Assembly: GCA_039812685.1 (NCBI GenBank)
Contig: JBDIBB010000058.1
Span: 1-24,979, forward strand
Reading direction: 5' to 3'
DNA length: 24,979 bases
Source of the DNA: JBDIBB01 sp039812685
Lineage (GTDB): Bacteria > Acidobacteriota > Vicinamibacteria > Vicinamibacterales > JAFNAJ01
Below, in pieces: positions 8,489 through 15,889 of this stretch; the first letter of the stretch is position 1, and every line of letters begins with the position of its first letter. The notes beneath the pieces were generated by a model that saw nothing but the letters and a program-made list of their open reading frames with translations, searched no databases and was not told the DNA's origin. The translations under genes were made by a program, and so were the position numbers.

Positions 8489-8818
8489 ATGATCAGCGTG
8501 ACCACGCTTGCCGCCGAGAAGATCAACGAACTGCTTGCTGACGAGCTGAAGCCGGGCGCCGGCCTGCGTGTCTTCGTCCAGGGCGGTGGATGCTCGGGGT
8601 TCCAATACGGCCTGATGATCGAGGAGGACGGCGCGACGCCGGACGCCGACAAGGTGATCGAGTCCAATGGCGTGATGCTCTACGTGGATCCGATCAGCGC
8701 GCGGTACCTGCGGGGCGCCGAGGTGGATTTCCTCGACAACATGGCTGGCGGGGGGTTCACGATCCGCAACCCCAACGCCAAGACCACCTGCGGGTGCGGA
8801 TCGTCGTTCAGCGTCTAG
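8489..8818 (+). CDS. A-type iron-sulfur cluster carrier/insertion protein (ErpA/IscA-like)
   Basis: A 109-residue A-type carrier that delivers Fe-S clusters to apo-enzymes. The three invariant cysteines are present in the standard arrangement: GGGCSGFQYG (about 32-41) and TTCGCGSSFSV at the C terminus. The YGLMIEE and FLDNMAGGGFTIRNPNA segments are those of the HesB/IscA family. A strong ribosome site AGAGGAG lies 10 nt before the ATG. It sits between an Fe-S fumarase and a Fur-rubrerythrin regulator, which suggests cluster supply or repair for that enzyme, though A-type carriers usually serve many targets. The sequence alone does not settle whether it is ErpA, IscA or SufA, so no symbol is given. 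No scaffold (IscU/SufB) or desulfurase gene is nearby. Confidence 0.93.
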   Translation: MISVTTLAAEKINELLADELKPGAGLRVFVQGGGCSGFQYGLMIEEDGATPDADKVIESNGVMLYVDPISARYLRGAEVDFLDNMAGGGFTIRNPNAKTTCGCGSSFSV

Positions 8819-8903
8819 ATCGACGTCGGGGCCGCGGGGGCGTGTCCGTGCGCCTCCGCCCGCCGGCCAGTGCGCCAGCGGTACCCGGCGCACGTCCGGC
8901 GCC

Positions 8904-9890
8904 ATGCAGTCACCTACGGCCTTCGTCGAGAGCCTGCGCCCGGCGGGCAGCAAGCGGTCGAGCAAGCGCGACCGGATCGTGAGCGTGTTCCTGCAGCAGC
9001 AGGGGCACCTCAGCGCCGACGACCTGGTCGATCTCATCCGCGCGCAGGATGCGCGCATCAGCCGCGCCACGGTCTACCGCACGCTGCAGTGGATGGTGGA
9101 GGCCGGCATCGCGCACAAGGTCGATTTCGGCGAGGGCCGGTTCCGCTTCGAGCACTCCTACCGCCACCCGCGGCACTTCCACCTGGTGTGCCGGCAGTGC
9201 AACCGGTCGATCGAGTTCCTCTGCAGTGACATCGAGACGCTCATCGAGGAGGTGACGGCCGATCGCCGCTTCACCGCCGAACAGGCCGTGCTGCAGGTCT
9301 ACGGCACGTGCGAGCCGTGCCGCACCGGCCAGCCCGCCACGGCCGACGAGAGCGTCAGCGAGCTGGTCTTCGCGCGGGACGCGCTGCGCGTGGCGATCGC
9401 CACCGAGCGCAGCGGCCGCGAGTTCTACAGCCGAGCGGCGCGCATCGCGACCGACCCGCGCGGCCGCGAGATGTTCCGGCGCCTCGCCGAGGAGGAGAAG
9501 AGCCACCTCGCGAAGCTCGAAGCGCGCTACCAGGAGCTGCTCGCGCAGGATCCCGAACTCGAACGGCGGCCCACGTTCCTGTTCTTCAAGGGCGCCGCCA
9601 GCGGGCTGTTCGCCGCCGGCGCCGACGAGTTGCTCACCGGCGTGGACGATCGCAAGGCGCTGCTCATCGGCATCCGCTGCGAGCGTGCGTCGCACCGTTT
9701 CTTCCAGCGTTACGGCGAACGGTTCGAGGACTCCGAGGGCAAGCGCATCTTCCTCGAGTTCGCCGAGGAGGAGAAGGAGCACCTCGACCTGCTGGTGCGC
9801 GAGTACCGGGCGCTGGTCCAGCGCGAGCGGACGGCCGCCGGCGGCACCACCTCAGGCCGGCCACGCGACTCGCAGTCCTCGCCGTCGTGA
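8904..9890 (+). CDS. Fur-family repressor fused to a rubrerythrin-like di-iron domain
   Basis: A two-domain 328-residue protein. Residues about 15-145 form a Fur-type metal-responsive repressor: winged-helix recognition segment ISRATVYRTLQWMVEAG (52-68), the His cluster HSYRHPRHFH (84-93) and the structural zinc site CRQC/CEPC (Cys96, Cys99, Cys136, Cys139). Residues about 155-305 form a four-helix ferritin-like domain with candidate di-iron ligands Glu168, Glu198xxHis201 (EEEKSH), Glu260 and Glu290xxHis293 (EEEKEH). There is no rubredoxin domain. Fur proteins sense iron, zinc or peroxide and rubrerythrins reduce peroxide, so the fusion may couple sensing to scavenging; that is inference. Ordinary Fur proteins are about 140-160 residues, half this length. 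The stop overlaps the next start by 4 bp (GTGA). Confidence 0.9.
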   Translation: MQSPTAFVESLRPAGSKRSSKRDRIVSVFLQQQGHLSADDLVDLIRAQDARISRATVYRTLQWMVEAGIAHKVDFGEGRFRFEHSYRHPRHFHLVCRQCNRSIEFLCSDIETLIEEVTADRRFTAEQAVLQVYGTCEPCRTGQPATADESVSELVFARDALRVAIATERSGREFYSRAARIATDPRGREMFRRLAEEEKSHLAKLEARYQELLAQDPELERRPTFLFFKGAASGLFAAGADELLTGVDDRKALLIGIRCERASHRFFQRYGERFEDSEGKRIFLEFAEEEKEHLDLLVREYRALVQRERTAAGGTTSGRPRDSQSSPS

Positions 9891-10750
9891 TCGACCTGCA
9901 CATGCACACCACCTGTTCCGACGGGCGCCTCTCGCCGGCGGCGCTGGTGGCCGAGGTGCGGGCCGCGGGCATCACGGCGTTCAGCATCACCGATCACGAC
10001 ACCGTGGCGGCGCTTGCCGAGGCGCGGGCGCTGGCCGGGCGCGACGGGCTCGAGTTCGTCGGTGGGATCGAGGTGACCGCGGTCCGTGGCGGCGAGGACG
10101 TGCACGTGCTCGGGTACGGTTTCGACGAGGCGTCGCCGCGGCTGCTCGAGTTCCTTCGAGCGCAGCGGGCCGATCGCATCGTGCGCGTGCGGGCGATGGG
10201 ACGCCGGCTCGAGGAACTGGGTGTGCCCGTGGACGTCGAGACGGTGATCGCTGGCGCCGGGCGGCACCGGTCACGGTCAGTCGGACGGCCGGCGCTCGCC
10301 GATGCCCTCGTGCGCGCCGGACACGCCGCCTCACGCGACGAGGCGTTCGAGCGCTGGCTGGGGCGCGACCGTCCCGCCTACCTGCCGCGCCGGGGCCCCG
10401 CGCCGGATGAGGTGGTGCGGGTGCTGGCCGAGGCGGGCGCCATCGCCGCCATCGCGCATCCAGGGTTGTTGGCGTACGACGGCGATCTGGCGGATCTCCG
10501 CCGGGACGGACTGGCCGCCATCGAGGTCTACCACCCTGCCCACACGGCTGCGCAGCGCGAACGCTACGGCGCGCTGGCCGCCGCGCTCGGGCTCCTGCGA
10601 ACAGGGGGGTCCGATTACCACGGCGAAGATCCCGGACGCCCGCGCTCGCTGGGCTGCTCGTCGCTGCCGCGCGCGCACTACGAACACCTGATCGCCGAAG
10701 GGCGCCGGCGTGGCTGTGCGCGGCTGCCCCACAGGCTTGCGCACGCCTGA
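9887..10750 (+). CDS. PHP-domain phosphoesterase (TrpH/YciV, RNase AM-like)
   Basis: A 287-residue PHP-fold metal-dependent phosphoesterase. All four PHP motifs are visible: DLHMHTTCSDG (about 3-13), ITDHDT (about 34-39), GIEVTA (about 61-66), and IAHPG with TGGSDYHG further on, which supply the His/Asp/Glu ligands of a trinuclear metal centre. The length and motif order match the TrpH/YciV group, which includes the 5'-3' exonuclease RNase AM and 3',5'-nucleotide bisphosphate phosphatases. Which activity applies cannot be read from sequence. The GTG at 9887 overlaps the stop of the Fur-rubrerythrin gene by 4 bp, giving VIDLHMHT as the N terminus with almost no leader before the first metal motif, as is normal for this family. 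It is most likely cotranslated with that gene. Confidence 0.9.
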   Translation: MIDLHMHTTCSDGRLSPAALVAEVRAAGITAFSITDHDTVAALAEARALAGRDGLEFVGGIEVTAVRGGEDVHVLGYGFDEASPRLLEFLRAQRADRIVRVRAMGRRLEELGVPVDVETVIAGAGRHRSRSVGRPALADALVRAGHAASRDEAFERWLGRDRPAYLPRRGPAPDEVVRVLAEAGAIAAIAHPGLLAYDGDLADLRRDGLAAIEVYHPAHTAAQRERYGALAAALGLLRTGGSDYHGEDPGRPRSLGCSSLPRAHYEHLIAEGRRRGCARLPHRLAHA

Positions 10751-10788
10751 ACCCGGCTCGCCGGCCGACGCGTTCCTGCCGATTCCCT

Positions 10789-11508
10789 ATGGCCAGTGTC
10801 GCCCCGCCCGTCATCGAGATCGCCGGCGTGGTGAAGGACTACAAGGGCCTGCGCCCGCTGCGCGTGGCCGCGCTGAACGTGCGCGACGGCGACCGGGTCG
10901 CGCTGGCCGGCATCGATTCAATCGCGGCCGAGGTGCTGATCAACCTGATCAACGGGGCGTTTCTGCCCGACGCCGGTTGCGTGCGCGTGTTCGGACGTGA
11001 CACCGCCAGCATCGGCAACGAGACCGAGTGGCTCGCGTCACTCGAGCGGTTCGGCGTCGTCACGCCACGCGCCTTCCTGCTGGAGGGCGCCACGCTGCTG
11101 CAGAACCTGGCGCTGCCGCTGACGCTCGAGATCGATCGCCTGGCGCCGGACATCGAGCAGCGCGTGCGGACGCTGGCCGCGCGCGTCGGCATCGAGACGG
11201 AGAGTCTCGAGCGGCCGGCCGGCGATCTGCCTGCCGACGTGCGCATGCGCGCACACCTGGCGCGCGCCATCGCCGTGGCGCCGCAGGTGCTGTTGTTCGA
11301 ACATCCGACGCTGGGCGTGTCGCCCGACGCGGTGCCGGGCCTGGCTCACGACACGCTGCGCGTCCTCAGCGAGCACGCGTTCACCGTCCTGATCGTGTCC
11401 AACGACCAGGTCTTCACGGGACTGGTGGCACAGCGCGCCTACACCTTGCGTCCCGGCACCGGCGAACTGGTGAGCGCCGGCGGCTGGCGGCGCTGGCTGG
11501 GGATGTGA
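10789..11508 (+). CDS. ABC ATPase-like protein lacking all catalytic motifs (pseudo-ATPase)
   Basis: The 239-residue product aligns end to end with an ABC transporter nucleotide-binding domain, but each catalytic motif is lost. The Walker A site, normally GxSGxGKST, reads GIDSIAAEV (about 41-49) and has no lysine. The Q-loop region reads VVTPRAF with no Gln. The LSGGQ signature reads LPADV, although the following RMRAHLARAIA is conserved. Walker B (LLLDEPT) reads LLFEHPT, and the switch histidine is Asn (LIVSNDQ). The surrounding framework (INGAFLPDAGCVRVFG, LLQNLALPL, LFEHPTLGVSPD) is intact and the frame is open, so this looks like a maintained non-hydrolysing protein and not a decaying pseudogene. 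No permease gene is adjacent. It follows the PHP gene by 38 bp, and no ribosome site is evident. Confidence 0.85.
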   Translation: MASVAPPVIEIAGVVKDYKGLRPLRVAALNVRDGDRVALAGIDSIAAEVLINLINGAFLPDAGCVRVFGRDTASIGNETEWLASLERFGVVTPRAFLLEGATLLQNLALPLTLEIDRLAPDIEQRVRTLAARVGIETESLERPAGDLPADVRMRAHLARAIAVAPQVLLFEHPTLGVSPDAVPGLAHDTLRVLSEHAFTVLIVSNDQVFTGLVAQRAYTLRPGTGELVSAGGWRRWLGM

Positions 11509-11600
11509 CCGCGCGTGCCGGGGCCGCCAGCGGGCACGTCCCGATCCCGACGGCGGGTGCTGGCGGCGCCATCCGTCAGACTCATGGCCACGGAATCCAG

Positions 11601-12290
11601 ATGACCAGACTCCTGCTCTTCGACATCGACGGCACGCTGGTTGACACCGGCGGCGCCGGGCTGCGCGCCTTCGCCCGCATCCTCCATGAGCACTTCGGCA
11701 CGTCTGACGGACTGCTCGGCATCCCGCTGGCGGGCCGGACCGACCGGGCGATCCTCGCCGACGCCCTGGCACGCGTGGCGCCCGACCACGATGCGGACGA
11801 GGCGTGGCTGCGTCGGTTCAGCGAGCGTTACGTGGTGGCGCTTGCCGATGAGCTCGAGAAGCCCTCCCCGCGGAAGCGCCTGCTGCCCGGCGTCGTGGAG
11901 GCCCTCGATCGGATCGCCGGGCTCAACGGCTCGCACCTGGCACTGCTGACCGGCAACTTCCGAAGGGGCGCCGAGGTGAAGCTCGGGCACTTCGGCATCT
12001 GGGACCGGTTCGCCTTCGGCGCCTACGGCGACGACTCGACCGACCGCAACGACCTGTTCCCGGTGGCGATGGCGCGGGCGCGCGAGGCCGGCGTCCCGGT
12101 ACGCGACCCGCGCGAGGTGGTGATCATCGGCGACACGCCGCACGACGTGGCCTGCGCGCGCAGCGGCGGCGCACTGGCCGTGGGCGTGGCGACCGGGCCC
12201 TACGATCGCGCCGCGCTGGAAGCCGCGGGCGCCGACATCGTCATCGACGACCTGACGTCGCTGGCCGGCGTCGAGGCCCTGTTCGGCTGA
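11601..12290 (+). CDS. HAD-superfamily phosphatase, phosphoglycolate-phosphatase-like
   Basis: A 229-residue HAD hydrolase. Motif I is LLFDIDGTLVDTGG (about 4-17) with nucleophile and acid/base Asp; motif II is LLTGN; the motif III lysine lies in EVKLGHFG; motif IV is IIGDTPHDV. An alpha-helical cap follows motif I, as in subfamily IA enzymes such as phosphoglycolate phosphatase and beta-phosphoglucomutase-like proteins. It probably dephosphorylates a small metabolite; the substrate cannot be named. It lies 92 bp downstream of the pseudo-ATPase. That gap holds a short inverted repeat, CGTGCC/GGCACG (11514-11519 with 11533-11538), so it may or may not share the upstream transcript. Confidence 0.9.
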   Translation: MTRLLLFDIDGTLVDTGGAGLRAFARILHEHFGTSDGLLGIPLAGRTDRAILADALARVAPDHDADEAWLRRFSERYVVALADELEKPSPRKRLLPGVVEALDRIAGLNGSHLALLTGNFRRGAEVKLGHFGIWDRFAFGAYGDDSTDRNDLFPVAMARAREAGVPVRDPREVVIIGDTPHDVACARSGGALAVGVATGPYDRAALEAAGADIVIDDLTSLAGVEALFG

Positions 12291-12402
12291 ACCCGATCCG
12301 GACGCGCGGCGCTCGACAGGGCGCGTGCGGGCCGGCCCGGCCGTTGCCGCGCGCCATGGCGCCGCGCCTCGGGCGGACCAACACCCCGCTGGAAGGGATG
12401 GG

Positions 12403-12474
12403 ATGACCGACGGCCGACAGAAGACCGTGGTGGTGATGCCCGCCTACAACGCCGAGCGGACGCTCGCACGCACC
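12403..12474 (+). pseudogene. 5' stub of a family 2 glycosyltransferase
   Basis: An ATG with a good ribosome site (GGAAGGG, about 6 nt upstream) starts MTDGRQKTVVVMPAYNAERT followed by LART. This is the usual N terminus of GT2 glycosyltransferases of the dolichol-phosphate-sugar synthase type (TVVVMPAYNAERTL, the first strand and nucleotide-binding loop). After Thr24 the reading frame no longer resembles the family: the expected IP and VDD segments are absent, and the next sequence belongs to the promoter and start of the P-type ATPase. The real gene has therefore lost all but about 24 codons. The end coordinate marks where similarity stops, not a stop codon. A deletion, a rearrangement or a contig misjoin could all give this picture. 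Confidence 0.6.
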
Positions 12475-12527
12475 GGCGGATCCCGAGCGGCCACGACCCG
12501 TGGGGCAGGCGCGTGCCGCGCGTGCGA

Positions 12528-12533
12528 TAACAT
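12528..12533 (+). promoter_or_regulatory. Possible -10 box for the P-type ATPase
   Basis: The AT-rich patch GATAACAT (12526-12533) lies in GC-rich DNA 8 nt before the GTG at 12542. A start near 12540 would leave almost no leader, like the fumarase gene. No -35 seen. Confidence 0.35.
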
Positions 12534-12541
12534 CGTGGGGC

Positions 12542-15385
12542 GTGGCGCAATTCTCCCGGGGGGCCGGCACCGCACTGGCCTTGACCGAATCGTCAGGGCC
12601 GGGCGCGCCGTACCGGCTGCCGGTCAACGACCTCGTCACCGCCCTGCGAACCGACCGGCATCGGGGCCTGACGGCCGAGGAGGCGCGAAGCCGGCTCGAT
12701 CGCGTCGGGCGCAACGAGCTGGAGGGCAGGCCGCCGACGCCGGCCTGGCGGCGGTTCCTGGCGCAGTTCCAGGACGTGCTCGTGATCCTGTTGCTGGTCG
12801 CCACGGCGGTCTCCGTCGTGGTGTGGGTGTACGAGCGCGACGCCCCGCTGCCCTACGAGGCCATCGCCATCTTCGCCGTGGTCCTGCTGAACGCGACCAT
12901 GGGCTACGTCCAGGAAGCGAGGGCCGAAGCCGCCGTCGCCGCGCTGCGCGCGATGTCGGCGGCCGATGCGACGGTCGTCCGTGACGGCGAGCGTCGCAGC
13001 GTGGCTGCCGCCGAGGTGGTCCCTGGCGACATCATCCTGGTTGAAGAGGGCGACACCATCCCGGCCGACGCGCGGCTGCTCGAATCGGCCGCGCTCCAGG
13101 TCACCGAGGCCGCGCTGACGGGCGAGAGCCTTCCCGTCACCAAGCACACCGCCCCGATCGGTGAGGACGTCGAGATCGGTGACCGCGACAACATGATCTT
13201 CAGCGGCACCGCCGCGACCTACGGGCATGGCACGGCGCTGGTGACCGCCACGGGGATGCGCACCGAGATGGGCCGCATCGCCGGACTCCTCGAGGAGACC
13301 GCCGACGAGGCGACGCCGCTCCAGCGGGAACTCGATCGCACCGGGAAGATCCTCGGCCTGGTCGTCGTGGCCATCGCCATCATCATGATCGTGACGATCG
13401 TCCTCGTGGAGGACGTGCGCAGCGTCGCTGGCCTGAGCGATGTGCTGATCCTGGGCGTGGCGCTGGCGGTTGCGGCCGTCCCCGAGGGCCTGCCCGCGGT
13501 GGTGACGGCCGTCCTCTCGATCGGCGTCCAGCGAATGGCGCGGCGTCACGCGATCGTGCGGCACCTGGCCGCCGTCGAGACGCTCGGTTCGGCAACCGTC
13601 ATCGCATCCGACAAGACGGGAACCCTCACGAAGAACGAGATGACGGTGCGCGTGGTCGTCACCGCCAGCGGGCGCTGCACCTTCGAGGGTTCGGGCTACG
13701 CGCCGGAAGGCGCCGTGCGCGCCGATGGCGGCGTCCCGCTCGAAGGCGCGCTGCGGGTCGAACTCGAGCAGGCGCTCGCGGTGGCGTCCCGGGCGAACAA
13801 CGCCACCGTGCGGCAGCGTGACGGCCGCTGGACGGTCGAAGGCGACCCGACCGAGGGCGCCCTCCTGGTGGCGGCGCGCAAGTGCGGCCTTGGTTCCGGC
13901 CACCTCGAGCAGCAACTGCCGCGGGTTGGCGAGGTCCCGTTCTCCTCGGAACGCAAGCTGATGAGCACCATCCATCGCGACACCGGGCGCGAGGGCGCCG
14001 GCGTCGTGTTCACCAAGGGCGCGCCCGACGTGCTGCTGGGGCGATGCGTATTCGAGGCGCACGGCGACGGGTGGCGTCCCCTCACCGACGAGCGGCGCGC
14101 GGAGATCCTGCGGATCAACGACGCGCTGGCCGGCCAGGCGCTGCGCACGCTGGGCGTCGCCGCGCGCTGGCTCGACGGAGACGCCCTCACGCACTGTGCC
14201 GATCACCCCGACGAGCGCGTCGAGCAGGGGCTGGTGTTCGCCGGCCTGGTCGGCATGATCGATCCGCCGCGGCCGGAAGCAGGCGAGGCCGTCGCACGCG
14301 CGAGGAGCGCCGGCATCCGCCCGATCATGATCACCGGCGATCACCCGCGAACCGCCGCCGTCATCGCCGGGGAACTGGGCATCGCCGGGGACGGGCGCGC
14401 CATCACCGGCGCCGACCTGGCGAAGCTCACGCCCGAGGCCGGCCTGGAGACGGTTGCCGCAGTGTCGGTGTACGCGCGCGTCAACCCCGAGCACAAGCTG
14501 CGCATCGTCGAGGCGCTGCAGCGGACGGGCGCCGTCGTGGCCATGACCGGCGATGGCGTCAACGACGCACCAGCCCTCAAGAAGGCGGACATCGGGGTCG
14601 CGATGGGCATCGCCGGCACGGACGTGTCGAAGGAAGCGGCCGACATGGTGCTCGCCGACGACAACTTCGCGTCGATCGTCGCGGCCGTCGAGGAGGGCCG
14701 GGCCATCTTCGCGAACATCCGCAAGTTCCTCCGGTATCTCCTCTCGTCGAACATCGGGGAGGTGCTGACGATGTTCTTCGGCGTCGTGCTGGCCCGGCAC
14801 ATCGGCCTGGACATCGCGGACGGGGCGGTGGTGCTCCCGCTCGCGGCGACGCAGATCCTCTGGATCAACCTCGTGACCGACGGACCGCCGGCCCTCGCGC
14901 TCGGTATGGATCCCGCTGACGACGACCTGATGTCGCAGCCGCCGCGCCCGCGCGGCGAGGGCGTCATCACGCCGCGCATGTGGCGCGGCATCGTCTTCGT
15001 GGGCCTCGTGATGGCGGTCGGGACGCTGTTCGTGCTGGACCGGTCGATGCCCGGCGGCTTCGTCGAGGGGACGGGCGGCCTGCGCTACGGCCAGACGATG
15101 GCGTTCACGACGCTGATGCTGTTCCAGATGGTCAACGTCGTGAACGCCAGGTCCGACGTGCGGAGCGCCTTCGTTCACCTGTTCAGGAATGGATGGCTGT
15201 GGGCCGCGCTCGCCGCCTCGATCGCGCTGCACGCGCTGGTCGTGTACGTGCCGGTCCTGCAGCGCGCCTTCGGAACCGTCGCGCTGACGGCCGGTGACTG
15301 GGCGTTCTGCGTGGCCGTCGCCAGCTCCGTGTTGTGGCTGAGGGAGGCGTCGAAGATGCTGCCATCCTGGCCGCGCGCCGCCTGA
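12542..15385 (+). CDS. P-type cation ATPase, Ca2+-ATPase (P2A/P2B) type
   Basis: A 947-residue P-type pump with ten membrane helices. Domains in order: helices M1-M2, the actuator domain with TGES, M3-M4 with PEGLP, phosphorylation at Asp357 (SDKTGTLTKNEM), nucleotide domain, the hinge TGDGVNDAPALKKADIG, then M5-M10. Ca2+-site residues conserved in SERCA/PMCA pumps are present: Glu in PEGLP (M4), Glu in SSNIGEVLT (M5), and Asn and Asp in NLVTDGPP (M6). The M8 position usually Glu in SERCA appears as Gln (LFQMVNVVN), which would favour one bound Ca2+ as in PMCA or LMCA1. Calcium export is the best guess; Na+ or K+ pumping cannot be excluded. The start is uncertain: GTG at 12542 is chosen for its position after a -10-like box, with an alternative GTG at 12500. 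Confidence 0.9.
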   Translation: MAQFSRGAGTALALTESSGPGAPYRLPVNDLVTALRTDRHRGLTAEEARSRLDRVGRNELEGRPPTPAWRRFLAQFQDVLVILLLVATAVSVVVWVYERDAPLPYEAIAIFAVVLLNATMGYVQEARAEAAVAALRAMSAADATVVRDGERRSVAAAEVVPGDIILVEEGDTIPADARLLESAALQVTEAALTGESLPVTKHTAPIGEDVEIGDRDNMIFSGTAATYGHGTALVTATGMRTEMGRIAGLLEETADEATPLQRELDRTGKILGLVVVAIAIIMIVTIVLVEDVRSVAGLSDVLILGVALAVAAVPEGLPAVVTAVLSIGVQRMARRHAIVRHLAAVETLGSATVIASDKTGTLTKNEMTVRVVVTASGRCTFEGSGYAPEGAVRADGGVPLEGALRVELEQALAVASRANNATVRQRDGRWTVEGDPTEGALLVAARKCGLGSGHLEQQLPRVGEVPFSSERKLMSTIHRDTGREGAGVVFTKGAPDVLLGRCVFEAHGDGWRPLTDERRAEILRINDALAGQALRTLGVAARWLDGDALTHCADHPDERVEQGLVFAGLVGMIDPPRPEAGEAVARARSAGIRPIMITGDHPRTAAVIAGELGIAGDGRAITGADLAKLTPEAGLETVAAVSVYARVNPEHKLRIVEALQRTGAVVAMTGDGVNDAPALKKADIGVAMGIAGTDVSKEAADMVLADDNFASIVAAVEEGRAIFANIRKFLRYLLSSNIGEVLTMFFGVVLARHIGLDIADGAVVLPLAATQILWINLVTDGPPALALGMDPADDDLMSQPPRPRGEGVITPRMWRGIVFVGLVMAVGTLFVLDRSMPGGFVEGTGGLRYGQTMAFTTLMLFQMVNVVNARSDVRSAFVHLFRNGWLWAALAASIALHALVVYVPVLQRAFGTVALTAGDWAFCVAVASSVLWLREASKMLPSWPRAA

Positions 15386-15417
15386 CCGGCGCCGGGCGGC
15401 TCGGGGCGGGTGAGGTC

Positions 15418-15513
15418 TGGCGGAAGCGCCTGGGAGTCGAACCCAGCCCTCCCGTCGAGCGGGAGGCGACCGATTTTGAAGACCGGGAGGGCCACCGGGC
15501 CCCGTTCGCTTCC
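15418..15513 (-). tRNA. selC: Selenocysteine tRNA (anticodon UCA)
   Basis: Read on the minus strand, this 96-nt RNA folds as a bacterial tRNA-Sec. The acceptor is GGAAGCG paired with CGCTTCC, then discriminator G and an encoded CCA. The D stem has 6 bp (GGGGCC/GGCCCT). The anticodon arm is CCGGT-CTTCAAA-ATCGG with anticodon TCA. The variable arm is very long (CCTCCCG/CGGGAGG, 7 bp), and the T arm is CTGGG-TTCGACT-CCCAG. The eighth acceptor pair typical of tRNA-Sec is an A-G opposition here. GGAAG...CTTCC ends, the long variable arm and anticodon UCA together are diagnostic. It lies 32 bp past the P-type ATPase stop, convergent with it. No selA, selB or selD is in the window. Confidence 0.95.
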
Positions 15514-15604
15514 GGTGTGGACGGCCGGCATGAGCCGGCAGGCAGCGCGAGCCGTTGACACACCTTGCCGCAGGCGACGGCAGCCCCGGAGGCGGTCTGA
15601 CGGG

Positions 15605-15646
15605 AGGAAACGGAACGCCCGGCGAGGGGGCGCACCAGGCGTTCCG
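15605..15646 (-). terminator. Rho-independent terminator after the cold-shock gene
   Basis: On the minus strand a perfect 9-bp stem CGGAACGCC/GGCGTTCCG (15646-15638 with 15619-15611) encloses an 18-nt loop and is followed directly by TTTCCT. It lies 37 bp past the cold-shock gene stop and separates that transcript from the downstream tRNA-Sec. Confidence 0.6.
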
Positions 15647-15682
15647 GCTAGTGGCCGCTTCCCGGAAGAAACGGCGGGTGGC

Positions 15683-15889
15683 TCAGCCCTCGATCAGGCG
15701 CACGTCGCCGGCGCGTGGACCCTTCTGCGACTCCTCGGGCGAGTACTCCACGCGCTGGCCCTCGCGCAGCAGTTCGAAGACCGCCCCGCGCACGGCGGAG
15801 CGGTGGAAGAAGAGCTCAGTGCCGCTCTCGTCGCGGATGAAGCCGAACCCCTTGTCGATCAGGAGTCGCGCGATGGTTCCCGTTGGCAT
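15683..15889 (-). CDS. Cold-shock-domain (CspA-type) RNA-binding protein
   Basis: A 68-residue single OB-fold cold-shock protein. RNP1 is KGFGFI (about 13-18) and RNP2 is LFFHRSAV (about 26-33), the two single-stranded nucleic-acid-binding motifs of the family. The length is that of CspA. The start at 15889 is supported by GGAGGA 7-8 nt upstream and by homology starting at MPTGTI; a longer upstream reading is leader sequence. CspA-type proteins act as RNA chaperones in cold or stationary phase. The gene is followed by a strong hairpin terminator, and the nearest good upstream promoter is more than 300 bp away, so the mRNA may carry a long leader, a known regulatory feature of E. coli cspA. 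Whether it is cold-induced here is not known. Confidence 0.93.
   Translation of the reverse strand: MPTGTIARLLIDKGFGFIRDESGTELFFHRSAVRGAVFELLREGQRVEYSPEESQKGPRAGDVRLIEG

Noticed and set aside
12500..12541. GTG at 12500 as the P-type ATPase start
   Set aside because: It would put the -10-like GATAACAT inside the coding region and adds residues without homology; kept only as an alternative.
12593..15232. An 879-codon open frame on the minus strand
   Set aside because: It is antisense to the P-type ATPase, its translation is His/Arg/Asp-rich with no domain, and the ATPase frame has unmistakable motifs along its whole length.
15386..15682. A selenoprotein gene or SECIS element near the tRNA-Sec
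   Set aside because: The stops of neighbouring genes were inspected for continuation of homology past TGA; none was seen, and no typical selenoprotein family is present in the window.
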